A stretch of 11,995 nucleotides of DNA from assembly GCA_937862595.1 (NCBI GenBank), contig CALMFL010000209.1, positions 1 to 11,995 on the forward strand, written 5' to 3'. Positions 5,490 through 11,995 of this stretch are shown piece after piece (position 1 is the first letter of the stretch; every line of letters starts with the position of its first letter). A program made the position numbers and the translations under genes. The stretch is from an uncultured Fidelibacterota bacterium (GTDB taxonomy: Bacteria > Fidelibacterota > Fidelibacteria > Fidelibacterales > Fidelibacteraceae). The notes below the pieces were generated by a model that had not been told where the DNA came from, ran no database searches, and saw only the letters and a program-made list of their open reading frames with translations.

Positions 5490-8312
5490 ATGAAAAGAAT
5501 TGCATATCTGTTATGCGTTTTGGCGATCGCCGCATACGCGCAAAACCCGGTCTATTCCGATCCCGCTTTCCCGACGGAGTTTGATTCCATCGTGGTGTAT
5601 TTTGATGCGACACGCGGCAATCAGGCGCTGATGAACTACACCGGCACGCTCTACGCGCATACGGGTGTGCTCATTGAAGGCAGCGACAAGTGGGAACATG
5701 TCTGGACGGTGTGGCCCACCACAAATACGGAAAAGAACCGCCTGGTGAAACTATCCGACAACCTGTACCGGCTCGTGATCGGGTATCCGCACGAATACTA
5801 CAATGCCCCGGGCACGGAAAAGATCCTGAAGCTGGCCTTCGTTTTCCGCAGCAGCACCGGAAGTCCGCAGAGCGAAGACCTTTTCCTTACCCTGTATGAG
5901 CCCGGGATCACCGCGGCCTGGCTGGAACCCGCCCTGCAGAACGAATACGGAGAACCGGAACGCTCACCCCTGTTCGTCGGGGAGGAGAGAACGGACGTTA
6001 TTCACCTTGTCGCGGGCGTCAGCGACACGGCGGACAGCATTACCCTCTTTGTCAACGAATCGCCCTTGTACAGCGTTAGCGACAAGGACAGCCTGTCCTA
6101 TGATCTGGATCCCGCGCTTCTGCAGTCGGGCATGAACGATCTGATCGCCGTCGCCCTTGCCGGAGGACTGCGGGATACGACCGACAAGCTGTGCATCGTC
6201 AAATACGGTCCGAATACCGGCGCGCGCCCGGCAGGACTGCAGGACGGGATCACCGTGCAATCGGGATCTTCCGTGAGCCTGTCGCTTTTTGCACCCTACA
6301 AAGACCATATATTCGTGATCGGGGATTTCAACGACTGGAAGGTCGATCCGGCCTTTCAGATGCACAAGGATTCCACCCACGCCGATTCGACCTGGTTCTG
6401 GCTGACCCTGACGGGCCTGCCGGACAGCGCCATGGCTTTCCAGTACCTTGTGGACGGCGACATCCGCATCGCGGACCCCTACAGTCCGCTGATCCTCGAC
6501 CCCTGGAACGATGAATACATTTCCGAAACGCGCTACCCGGGACTGAAGCGCTATCCGGAAAATAAGACATCCTTTCCGGCCGGCGTTTTTCAGACGGATC
6601 CCCCGGCCTTCACCTGGACCGACGGGGACTTTGTGCGGCCGGAAAAACACAAGCTGGTGATCTATGAGCTGCTGGTCAGGGACTGGAGCTACGGGCGCAC
6701 CTATCAGGCGCTGATCGATTCCATCAATTACTTCAAGCGTCTCGGCATTACGGCGATCGAATTGATGCCCATCCAGGAATTCGAGGGGAACGAAAGCTGG
6801 GGCTATAATCCCATGTTCCATTTCGCGCCGGATAAATATTACGGTCCGGCGCAGAAGCTGAAAGAGCTTGTCAATCTCTGCCATAACAACGGCATTGCCG
6901 TGATCATGGACGTCGCCTACAATCATGCCACGGGGCAAAACCCGCTGGTGCGGCTTTACAATGAGGGCGATTACGGGAAGCCTACGGCGCAAAACCCCTG
7001 GTTCAACACCGGGGACATGCATCCGTTCAGTGTTTTCTACGACATGGATCACGAGAGCAAAGCCTCGCAGTATTATCTGGACCGCGCCAACCGCTACTGG
7101 ATCGAGGAATTCCATATCGACGGATACCGCTTTGACCTGTCGAAAGGCTTTACCCAGACCAATTACGGCAGCGATGTCGCGGCCTGGGGCCACTGGGACA
7201 GCGGCCGCATCGCGATCCTGAAACGCATGGCGGACAAGATCTGGGAAACGGATCCCGGAGCCTACGTGATCCTGGAGCATTTCAGCGACAACAACGAAGA
7301 GCTGGAACTGTCCAATTACGGCATGATGCTCTGGGGCAACGGCAATCACAATTACTCCGAAGCCTCCATGGGCTATCTGAGCAGTTCGGACCTGTCCTGG
7401 CTCTATCACGGGACCCGCGGCTGGACCTACTGGCACGCGGTCGGCTACATGGAAAGCCACGATGAAGAACGCATTACCTACAAGAACAAAGAATACGGCA
7501 ACAGTTCGGGAACCTATAACATCAAGTACCTGAACAACGCCCTGGACCGCATGGAGCTCAGCGCGGTATTTCTGCTGAGCCTGCCGGGTCCCAAGATGAT
7601 CTGGCAGTTCGGGGAGCTGGGTTACGACTATTCCATCGACTACAACGGCCGTACCGGGAACAAGCCGATCAAATGGGATTATTACGGGGTGCCGGAACGC
7701 CGGGACGTCTATAACCTCTACAGCATCATGAATTTCCTGCGTGCGAACTACAGCGTTTTCGGCGGGGCCACCGGAGTGGAACTTTCCGTGGGAAATAATG
7801 TCGCGGCAAAGCGCATCAAACTTTCCGGGACCGGCCCGAACGCGGTCGTTCTCGGCAATTTCGGCGTGGTGGAGCAAACGGCGACGCCGGCCTTCCATCA
7901 CGGAGGGATCTGGTATGAATATTTTCATGATGACACCCTGTCCGTGACGGACACCAACGAAGGGATCCTGCTCGCGCCGGGCGAATTCCGCATCTATACG
8001 GACCAGAAACTGCTGGAATCGCCGGTAGCCCTCTCTTCCGTGAAACCGCGTTCCTTCGCACTGCGCCAGAACTACCCGAACCCCTTCAACCCGCACACGA
8101 CGATCAGCTACCTGCTGACCGCGGACAGCGACGTGGAACTCAGCGTTTTCGACCTCGGCGGCAGAAAGGTCGCGACCCTCGTGAACGCCCGCCAGTCCGC
8201 AGGGGACTACACGCTGAATTTCGATGCCGCGCAGCTCCCGAGCGGCGTGTATCTGTACCGGCTTAGCTCCGGACGGCATACGGAAACGAAAAAAATGCTG
8301 ATCCTTAAATAA
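5490..8312 (+). CDS. Secreted GH13 alpha-amylase-family enzyme with CBM48-like module and T9SS sorting domain
   Basis: The protein has 940 residues. Residues 1-17 form a signal peptide (AYA|Q). About 20-140 is a beta module resembling the first module of the 661-residue protein (DKWEHVWTVW, YRLVIGYP). About 255-360 is a CBM48/E-set-like domain (VSLSLFAPYKDHIFVIGDFNDW). About 385-770 is the GH13 barrel, with region I D474-VAYN-H479, region II GYRFD with nucleophile D549 and K552, region III ILE with acid/base E596, and region IV ESHD with H657-D658. All catalytic positions are therefore present. About 856-940 is a type A T9SS tail (LRQNYPNPFNP, SGVYLYRLS, KKMLILK). It should hydrolyse or remodel alpha-1,4/1,6 glucans at the cell surface. 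The SHDE form of region IV also occurs in branching enzymes, so exact specificity is open. AAGGA precedes the ATG by 7-8 nt. A CRP-like site lies upstream. Confidence 0.93.
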   Translation: MKRIAYLLCVLAIAAYAQNPVYSDPAFPTEFDSIVVYFDATRGNQALMNYTGTLYAHTGVLIEGSDKWEHVWTVWPTTNTEKNRLVKLSDNLYRLVIGYPHEYYNAPGTEKILKLAFVFRSSTGSPQSEDLFLTLYEPGITAAWLEPALQNEYGEPERSPLFVGEERTDVIHLVAGVSDTADSITLFVNESPLYSVSDKDSLSYDLDPALLQSGMNDLIAVALAGGLRDTTDKLCIVKYGPNTGARPAGLQDGITVQSGSSVSLSLFAPYKDHIFVIGDFNDWKVDPAFQMHKDSTHADSTWFWLTLTGLPDSAMAFQYLVDGDIRIADPYSPLILDPWNDEYISETRYPGLKRYPENKTSFPAGVFQTDPPAFTWTDGDFVRPEKHKLVIYELLVRDWSYGRTYQALIDSINYFKRLGITAIELMPIQEFEGNESWGYNPMFHFAPDKYYGPAQKLKELVNLCHNNGIAVIMDVAYNHATGQNPLVRLYNEGDYGKPTAQNPWFNTGDMHPFSVFYDMDHESKASQYYLDRANRYWIEEFHIDGYRFDLSKGFTQTNYGSDVAAWGHWDSGRIAILKRMADKIWETDPGAYVILEHFSDNNEELELSNYGMMLWGNGNHNYSEASMGYLSSSDLSWLYHGTRGWTYWHAVGYMESHDEERITYKNKEYGNSSGTYNIKYLNNALDRMELSAVFLLSLPGPKMIWQFGELGYDYSIDYNGRTGNKPIKWDYYGVPERRDVYNLYSIMNFLRANYSVFGGATGVELSVGNNVAAKRIKLSGTGPNAVVLGNFGVVEQTATPAFHHGGIWYEYFHDDTLSVTDTNEGILLAPGEFRIYTDQKLLESPVALSSVKPRSFALRQNYPNPFNPHTTISYLLTADSDVELSVFDLGGRKVATLVNARQSAGDYTLNFDAAQLPSGVYLYRLSSGRHTETKKMLILK

Positions 8313-8363
8313 TGATCTTCTGAAAGACCTGTTCTTTCCGACGAACCCATATCCGGGATACGA

Positions 8364-9740
8364 ATGGCGATCGTACTTTCATTCACATCACTTTGCCTTT
8401 TGCTCCTTATCGGGAAGATCCTTCGGGTCCGGATCAGATTCCTGCAAAAACTCTATCTTCCCGCCGCGGTGATCGGCGGACTGTGCGGACTTCTGGTCCT
8501 TCAGCTGGCGGGTGAACATCTGCCGGCCGGCGTGACCGCGGGCTGGGATAAGCTTCCCGGATTCCTGATCAATATCTGCTTTGCCTCCCTTTTCCTTGGC
8601 GTAAAGATCCCGAAACTGCCGCAGATCTGGAAACAAAGCGGCCCCCAGCTGGCGTACGGGCAGATCGTGGCCTGGGGGCAATACGTCGTCGGGATCGGCA
8701 TAACCGTCCTGCTGATCACGCCGCTCTTCGGTCTTCCCGCCTATTTCGGCGTGATCATTCCCGTCGGGTTTGAGGGGGGCCACGGAACGGCCGCCGGACT
8801 CGCGGACGTGTTCCGGCATTTCAACTGGCCGGAAGGCCTGGATTACGCCCTGACCTCGGCGACCTTCGGGATCATTTCTGCCATCATCGTTGGGACCGGA
8901 CTGGTGAACTGGGCGGTCCGCCGCGGCTACACCCGCAACCTCAAAAAGATCGAAGAGATCCCCGAATGCAACGTGATCGGCATCTATGACCCCGCCGAAC
9001 AGCCGTCCGCGGGAAAACAGACCGTCTCGTCGGCCTCGGTTGATACCTTTGCCCTGCATATCGCCATTGTGGGTGTCGCCGTTTTTATCGGCTATGTGCT
9101 CAAACTCGGATTGACCGGGATCGAATCCCTGTTCCCTTCCCTGCAGGAAAAGGGACTGCTGAGCGCTTTCCCGCTTTTCCCCCTGAGCATGATCGGCGGT
9201 CTGATCGTACAGCTGCTGATGAGCCGCGTTCTGAAGATCGACAGGATCCTGAACCGGGAGGTCGTCCACCGCGTTTCGGGAACGGCCCTGGACTTTCTGG
9301 TCGTTTCCGCGATCGCCATGATCAACCTGTCGCTGGTATCCGCGAATCTCATTCCGCTCCTTATCATTGTCCTTTTCGGCATCCTGTGGAACGTTTTCTG
9401 CGTGATGTTCCTGGCCAGACGGCTCTTGCCGGATGCCTGGTTCGAACGCGCCATCGCGGAGATGGGACAGTCCATGGGCGTGACGGCCACCGGGCTTCTG
9501 CTCCTGCGCGTGGTGGATCCCGAACAGCAGACGCCGGCTTACCAGGCATTCGGCTACAAACAATTGCTGCATGAACCTTTCATGGGCGGCGGGGTCTGGA
9601 CCTCGCTTGCCGTGCCGCTGTGCATTATGGGCGGAGGGAAAACCGTGTTCATGATCTCCCTTGCCGCGATCGCGGCCTGGCTGCTGATCTGGAGGCTGCT
9701 TTTCAGAAAAGGGATCCGTGCGGAAAAAGAGAATAAATAA
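8364..9740 (+). CDS. gltS: GltS-type sodium/glutamate symporter (ESS family)
   Basis: The protein has 458 residues and about ten or more hydrophobic segments. The family hallmark GFEGGHGTAAGL is present with G138-G139-H140. A pseudo-symmetric second half carries MGQSMGVTATGLLLLRVVDP from about residue 367, the pattern seen in GltS-like proteins of the larger subtype. ESS-family proteins bring L-glutamate in with sodium across the inner membrane; the substrate of this subtype is not certain. It is somewhat longer than E. coli GltS, about 400 residues. It starts 51 nt after the amylase stop on the same strand with no terminator visible between them, so co-transcription is plausible. No strong ribosome binding site is seen upstream. 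A link between glutamate uptake and starch use is not obvious, and shared transcription may be incidental. Confidence 0.88.
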   Translation: MAIVLSFTSLCLLLLIGKILRVRIRFLQKLYLPAAVIGGLCGLLVLQLAGEHLPAGVTAGWDKLPGFLINICFASLFLGVKIPKLPQIWKQSGPQLAYGQIVAWGQYVVGIGITVLLITPLFGLPAYFGVIIPVGFEGGHGTAAGLADVFRHFNWPEGLDYALTSATFGIISAIIVGTGLVNWAVRRGYTRNLKKIEEIPECNVIGIYDPAEQPSAGKQTVSSASVDTFALHIAIVGVAVFIGYVLKLGLTGIESLFPSLQEKGLLSAFPLFPLSMIGGLIVQLLMSRVLKIDRILNREVVHRVSGTALDFLVVSAIAMINLSLVSANLIPLLIIVLFGILWNVFCVMFLARRLLPDAWFERAIAEMGQSMGVTATGLLLLRVVDPEQQTPAYQAFGYKQLLHEPFMGGGVWTSLAVPLCIMGGGKTVFMISLAAIAAWLLIWRLLFRKGIRAEKENK

Positions 9741-9767
9741 GGTGACAAGGTGCCGCAGCGGCGGTAC
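9739..9767 (+). repeat. Short tandem repeat plus hairpin after gltS
   Basis: AAGGTGAC (9739-9746) and AAGGTGCC (9747-9754) form an imperfect 8-nt tandem repeat that starts within the stop codon. The hairpin GTGCCGC (9750-9756) / GCGGTAC (9761-9767) overlaps it. This is a smaller version of the repeat-plus-hairpin pattern at the ends of two other genes here. No T-run follows. Confidence 0.5.
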
Positions 9768-9793
9768 ATTCAGACTATATTTAAAGGTACCCT

Positions 9794-11599
9794 ATGAAAC
9801 ATTCGTATAAATTGCTTCTGCTGGCCCTCTGCCTGAAACTGCTTCCGGCGCTCGAGATCACGCACTTCGAACCCCCGAACTGGTGGGCGGACATGGAACG
9901 CGACACGGTCAGCGTGCTGGTGTACGGAGATGATTTTACCGGTTGGCAGGCCTCGCTGAGAGGTCCCGCCGCCAGACTGATCGATGCGTCCGCCTATCCG
10001 GACCGGCACTACTTCAATGTAACGCTCAAGATCAGAAAGTCCGGCGAATGCCCGGTCCTGTTCACAAACCCCGCGACAGGGGAAAAGGTGACGATGCGGT
10101 TTCCCGTCCTTCCGAGGGAAGGGCATGCGGTCCGGACGATCGACGCTTCGGATGTCGTTTATCTCTTGATGCCGGACCGCTTTGCGGACGGTGATAAAAG
10201 CAATAATTACATACCCGGCCATAAGGATCCGCTCCGTCCCGGGCACCGCTGGGGGCGCAGGGGAGGGGATCTTCTGGGCGTGACGGACCATCTGGACTAT
10301 CTCGGGGAACTCGGGGTGACCGCACTCTGGATGACGCCGGTCTATGAGAACGATTATATCAATTGCTACCACGGATACACGCCTACCCGCACCTACGCGG
10401 TTGACCCGCATCTGGGAACCGTGGACACCTACAAGGAACTGGCCGCGGCCTGCCGGGAGCGGGGCATTAAACTGATCCAGGACCATATCGTCAACCATAT
10501 CGCGCCCACCCATCCGATCGCCGTGAACCCGCCCTCCCCGGAATGGCTCAACGGAAGCCTGGCCGCGCACGAGAACTGCAATTACCGGATCATGGATATC
10601 ACCGATGTCTACGGAAGCGAAGAACAGCGTTCCCTGCCCGTCAAAGGCTGGTTCGCGGGCTACCTTGCGGATATGAACATGGAGCATCCGCCCGTGGTGG
10701 ATTACTGGATCCAGCATGCGATCTGGTGGATCGAGACCGTCGGACTGGACGGGATCCGACAGGACACCTACGCCTATTCCGATCTGGAAGGCCTCAGCCG
10801 CTGGGCGAAAGAACTGAAACGGGAATACCCCGGGCTCTTCATTGTCGGCGAGATCATGGATTTCGACCGCACGCGCCTGGCCTATTTTTTCAATGACCGT
10901 CAGAACAATTACCTTTCCTCGATCGCCGATTTCGGCTTCTCGAGCCTGATATACCAACTGATCGTTGAGAACAAAGCCCCCGAAGAATTTTACCGCGAAG
11001 TATCCAACGACCATATCTACCGCGATCCCGGTATGATGCTCACCTTTATGGACAATCATGACATGGGCCGTTTTTATTCTGCGGTCGGCGGGGACCTGAG
11101 CGCCTACCTGAACGCTTTTACCCTGCTCTTCGGCATGCGCGGCATTCCGCAGATATACTACGGGAACGAGATCGGCATGTCCGGCGGGCACGATCCCGAG
11201 AACCGCAGTGAATTCCCGGGCGGTTTTGACAATGCGGACCGCAACGCCTTCCTGCAAAGCGGGCGTACTGACCGCGAGAACCGTATCTTTGACCAGTTCA
11301 GGGCTTTTACGGATTTGCGGAAACACTATCCGGCCCTGTTCACCGGACCGATGCGGCATGCCCTGCTGGATGAGGTCTACTGCGTGATCCGCCGGGACGA
11401 AGAGTCGGGAACGGCGCTGTTCCTGGCCTACAATGCCTCCGGGACGTCCCGGGAGTTATCCGTGGCACAGGTGTTAAAAGGTAACTACGTTACCGCCGAT
11501 ACCATAAAATCTCCGGTAAACGGAGATGCCCGGCTGGACCTGCAGAACAGGACACTGCTCCTTCCCGCCAAAGAATCCCTGATGATCTTATTGAAATAA
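9794..11599 (+). CDS. SusA/cyclomaltodextrinase-like GH13 enzyme (neopullulanase type), probably periplasmic
   Basis: The protein has 601 residues. A signal peptide ends near residue 19 (LLPA|LE). About 20-115 is a cyclomaltodextrinase N-terminal sandwich (ITHFEPPNWWADM, the typical opening of that family). About 125-510 is the GH13 barrel: MPDRFADGD, region I D230-HIVN-H235, region II DGIRQD with nucleophile D324, region III VGE with acid/base E353, region IV MDNHD with H422-D423, then a C-terminal sandwich of about 85 residues. SusA-type enzymes cut malto-oligosaccharides, cyclodextrins or pullulan in the periplasm. There is no T9SS tail, unlike the amylase upstream, which fits a periplasmic finishing role. 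The usual HGY..TDYY.VDPR..G reads HGYTPTRTYAVDPHLG here, a departure next to the active site. AAGG lies about 8 nt before the ATG. Confidence 0.92.
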   Translation: MKHSYKLLLLALCLKLLPALEITHFEPPNWWADMERDTVSVLVYGDDFTGWQASLRGPAARLIDASAYPDRHYFNVTLKIRKSGECPVLFTNPATGEKVTMRFPVLPREGHAVRTIDASDVVYLLMPDRFADGDKSNNYIPGHKDPLRPGHRWGRRGGDLLGVTDHLDYLGELGVTALWMTPVYENDYINCYHGYTPTRTYAVDPHLGTVDTYKELAAACRERGIKLIQDHIVNHIAPTHPIAVNPPSPEWLNGSLAAHENCNYRIMDITDVYGSEEQRSLPVKGWFAGYLADMNMEHPPVVDYWIQHAIWWIETVGLDGIRQDTYAYSDLEGLSRWAKELKREYPGLFIVGEIMDFDRTRLAYFFNDRQNNYLSSIADFGFSSLIYQLIVENKAPEEFYREVSNDHIYRDPGMMLTFMDNHDMGRFYSAVGGDLSAYLNAFTLLFGMRGIPQIYYGNEIGMSGGHDPENRSEFPGGFDNADRNAFLQSGRTDRENRIFDQFRAFTDLRKHYPALFTGPMRHALLDEVYCVIRRDEESGTALFLAYNASGTSRELSVAQVLKGNYVTADTIKSPVNGDARLDLQNRTLLLPAKESLMILLK

Positions 11600-11708
11600 A
11601 TATCGGGAAATCCGGCATGAAATTAACCGGCATACAGTCAGTCTCACGAATCGTATTTTCTTATATTGGAACTATTTGCGTATCAGCAAAGGATCCCGCC
11701 GCATCCGC

Positions 11709-11993
11709 TCAGAGGAAGGTCCTGATAAGCTGTTCGATATTACCGACCGAGGTCAGCTTGTAAACGACCTGCGTTCCCTTGCGCTTTCCCTTGATGATCC
11801 CGACAGCTTTCATCTTTGCCAGATGCTGCGACACGGTTGCCTGCGGAATGTCCAGACAGGTCTGCATCTTCCCAACATTGGACGGTCCCTCCTGAACAAG
11901 ACCGCGAAGAATGCATAAACGAACAGGATGAGCGATAGCCTTTAGTATTTCAGCTTTAAGCTCAAGGCTTTCATACGACTTCTTTTCTGCCAT
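11709..11993 (-). CDS. ArsR-family winged-helix transcriptional regulator
   Basis: The protein has 94 residues, the usual size for the family, and starts 2 nt inside the right edge, so its ribosome site and promoter are outside the window. The order is typical: helix AEILKAIAHPVRLCILRGL (about 14-32), then the helix-turn-helix with recognition helix PQATVSQHLAKMK (50-62), then the wing GIIKGKRKGTQVVYKL (65-80). The ArsR metal-binding box ELCVCDL is absent. The only cysteines are C27 and C46, so classical arsenic or cadmium/zinc sensing at that site is unlikely; redox or sulfur sensing or another ligand is possible. It converges on the SusA-like gene, with 109 nt between their stops and no clear terminator. 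Its target probably lies to the right, outside the window. Confidence 0.9.
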   Translation of the reverse strand: MAEKKSYESLELKAEILKAIAHPVRLCILRGLVQEGPSNVGKMQTCLDIPQATVSQHLAKMKAVGIIKGKRKGTQVVYKLTSVGNIEQLIRTFL

Positions 11994-11995
11994 CT

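Noticed and set aside
5490..5540. Lipoprotein signal in the large amylase (LLC near residue 9)
   Set aside because: The cysteine lies too early, inside the hydrophobic core, and a clean AYA|Q signal peptidase I site follows.
5964..8279. Long open frame (about 770 codons) antisense to the amylase gene
   Set aside because: It is a composition artefact opposite a well-supported GH13 gene. Its translation has no recognisable domain and it has no ribosome site.
8388..9572. Long antisense open frame opposite gltS
   Set aside because: Its low-complexity, charged translation has no domain, and it is fully explained by the codon bias of the symporter gene.
9770..11359. Long antisense open frame opposite the SusA-like gene
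   Set aside because: The real gene on the plus strand has all GH13 motifs; the antisense translation shows none.
11600..11708. Terminator between the SusA-like gene and the ArsR gene
   Set aside because: I found only a direct repeat of CCGGCAT and no hairpin followed by T-run.

Overview
The window is bacterial and probably comes from the FCB group. The closest fit I can suggest is a Marinimicrobia-, Ignavibacteria- or Calditrichota-like lineage, but this rests on protein style rather than on a marker gene. Two secreted proteins end in the same roughly 85-90 residue type IX secretion (T9SS) sorting domain (NYPNPFNP ... SGVY.YRL ... KKM..LK). A PorV/PorQ-like outer membrane barrel ends at the left edge. 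Spacers carry hairpin and heptamer repeats.

Layout: (1) 1-136, end of an outer membrane barrel gene. (2) 137-249, a 28-bp perfect palindrome and an A-rich leader with ACAAGAA words. (3) 250-2235, a large secreted multi-domain protein with carbohydrate-binding-like beta modules and a T9SS tail. (4) 2236-2556, a heptamer/hairpin element, a second hairpin, a strong rightward terminator and a weaker leftward one. (5) 2557-3378 (-), an AT-rich orphan lipoprotein. (6) 3496-3567, a second heptamer/hairpin element that overlaps the 3' end of the next gene. (7) 3558-4412 (-), a DUF1295 membrane protein. (8) 4488-4793, seven REP-like hairpins. (9) 4830-5300 (-), a Y1/REP-associated transposase-like protein whose HUH histidines and catalytic tyrosine all appear to be replaced. 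(10) 5490-8312, a secreted GH13 alpha-amylase-type enzyme with a T9SS tail. (11) 8364-9740, a GltS-type sodium/glutamate symporter. (12) 9794-11599, a SusA/cyclomaltodextrinase-like GH13 enzyme without a sorting tail. (13) 11709-11993 (-), an ArsR-family regulator.

Functionally, the plus-strand genes look like an alpha-glucan utilisation locus organised around T9SS. The 940-residue amylase and the 661-residue binding protein would be exported to the cell surface or medium. The 601-residue enzyme, which has a signal peptide but no sorting tail, would finish oligosaccharides in the periplasm. No SusC/SusD pair is visible. A CRP-like palindrome upstream of the large amylase hints at catabolite-type control.

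The most unusual material is not the enzymes. It is (a) the apparently catalytically dead Y1 transposase-like protein beside REP-like hairpins whose stems covary, and (b) two composite elements built as four heptamers, a hairpin and two heptamers. Each sits at the end of a gene, and the period-7 TRA words place stop codons in all three frames.
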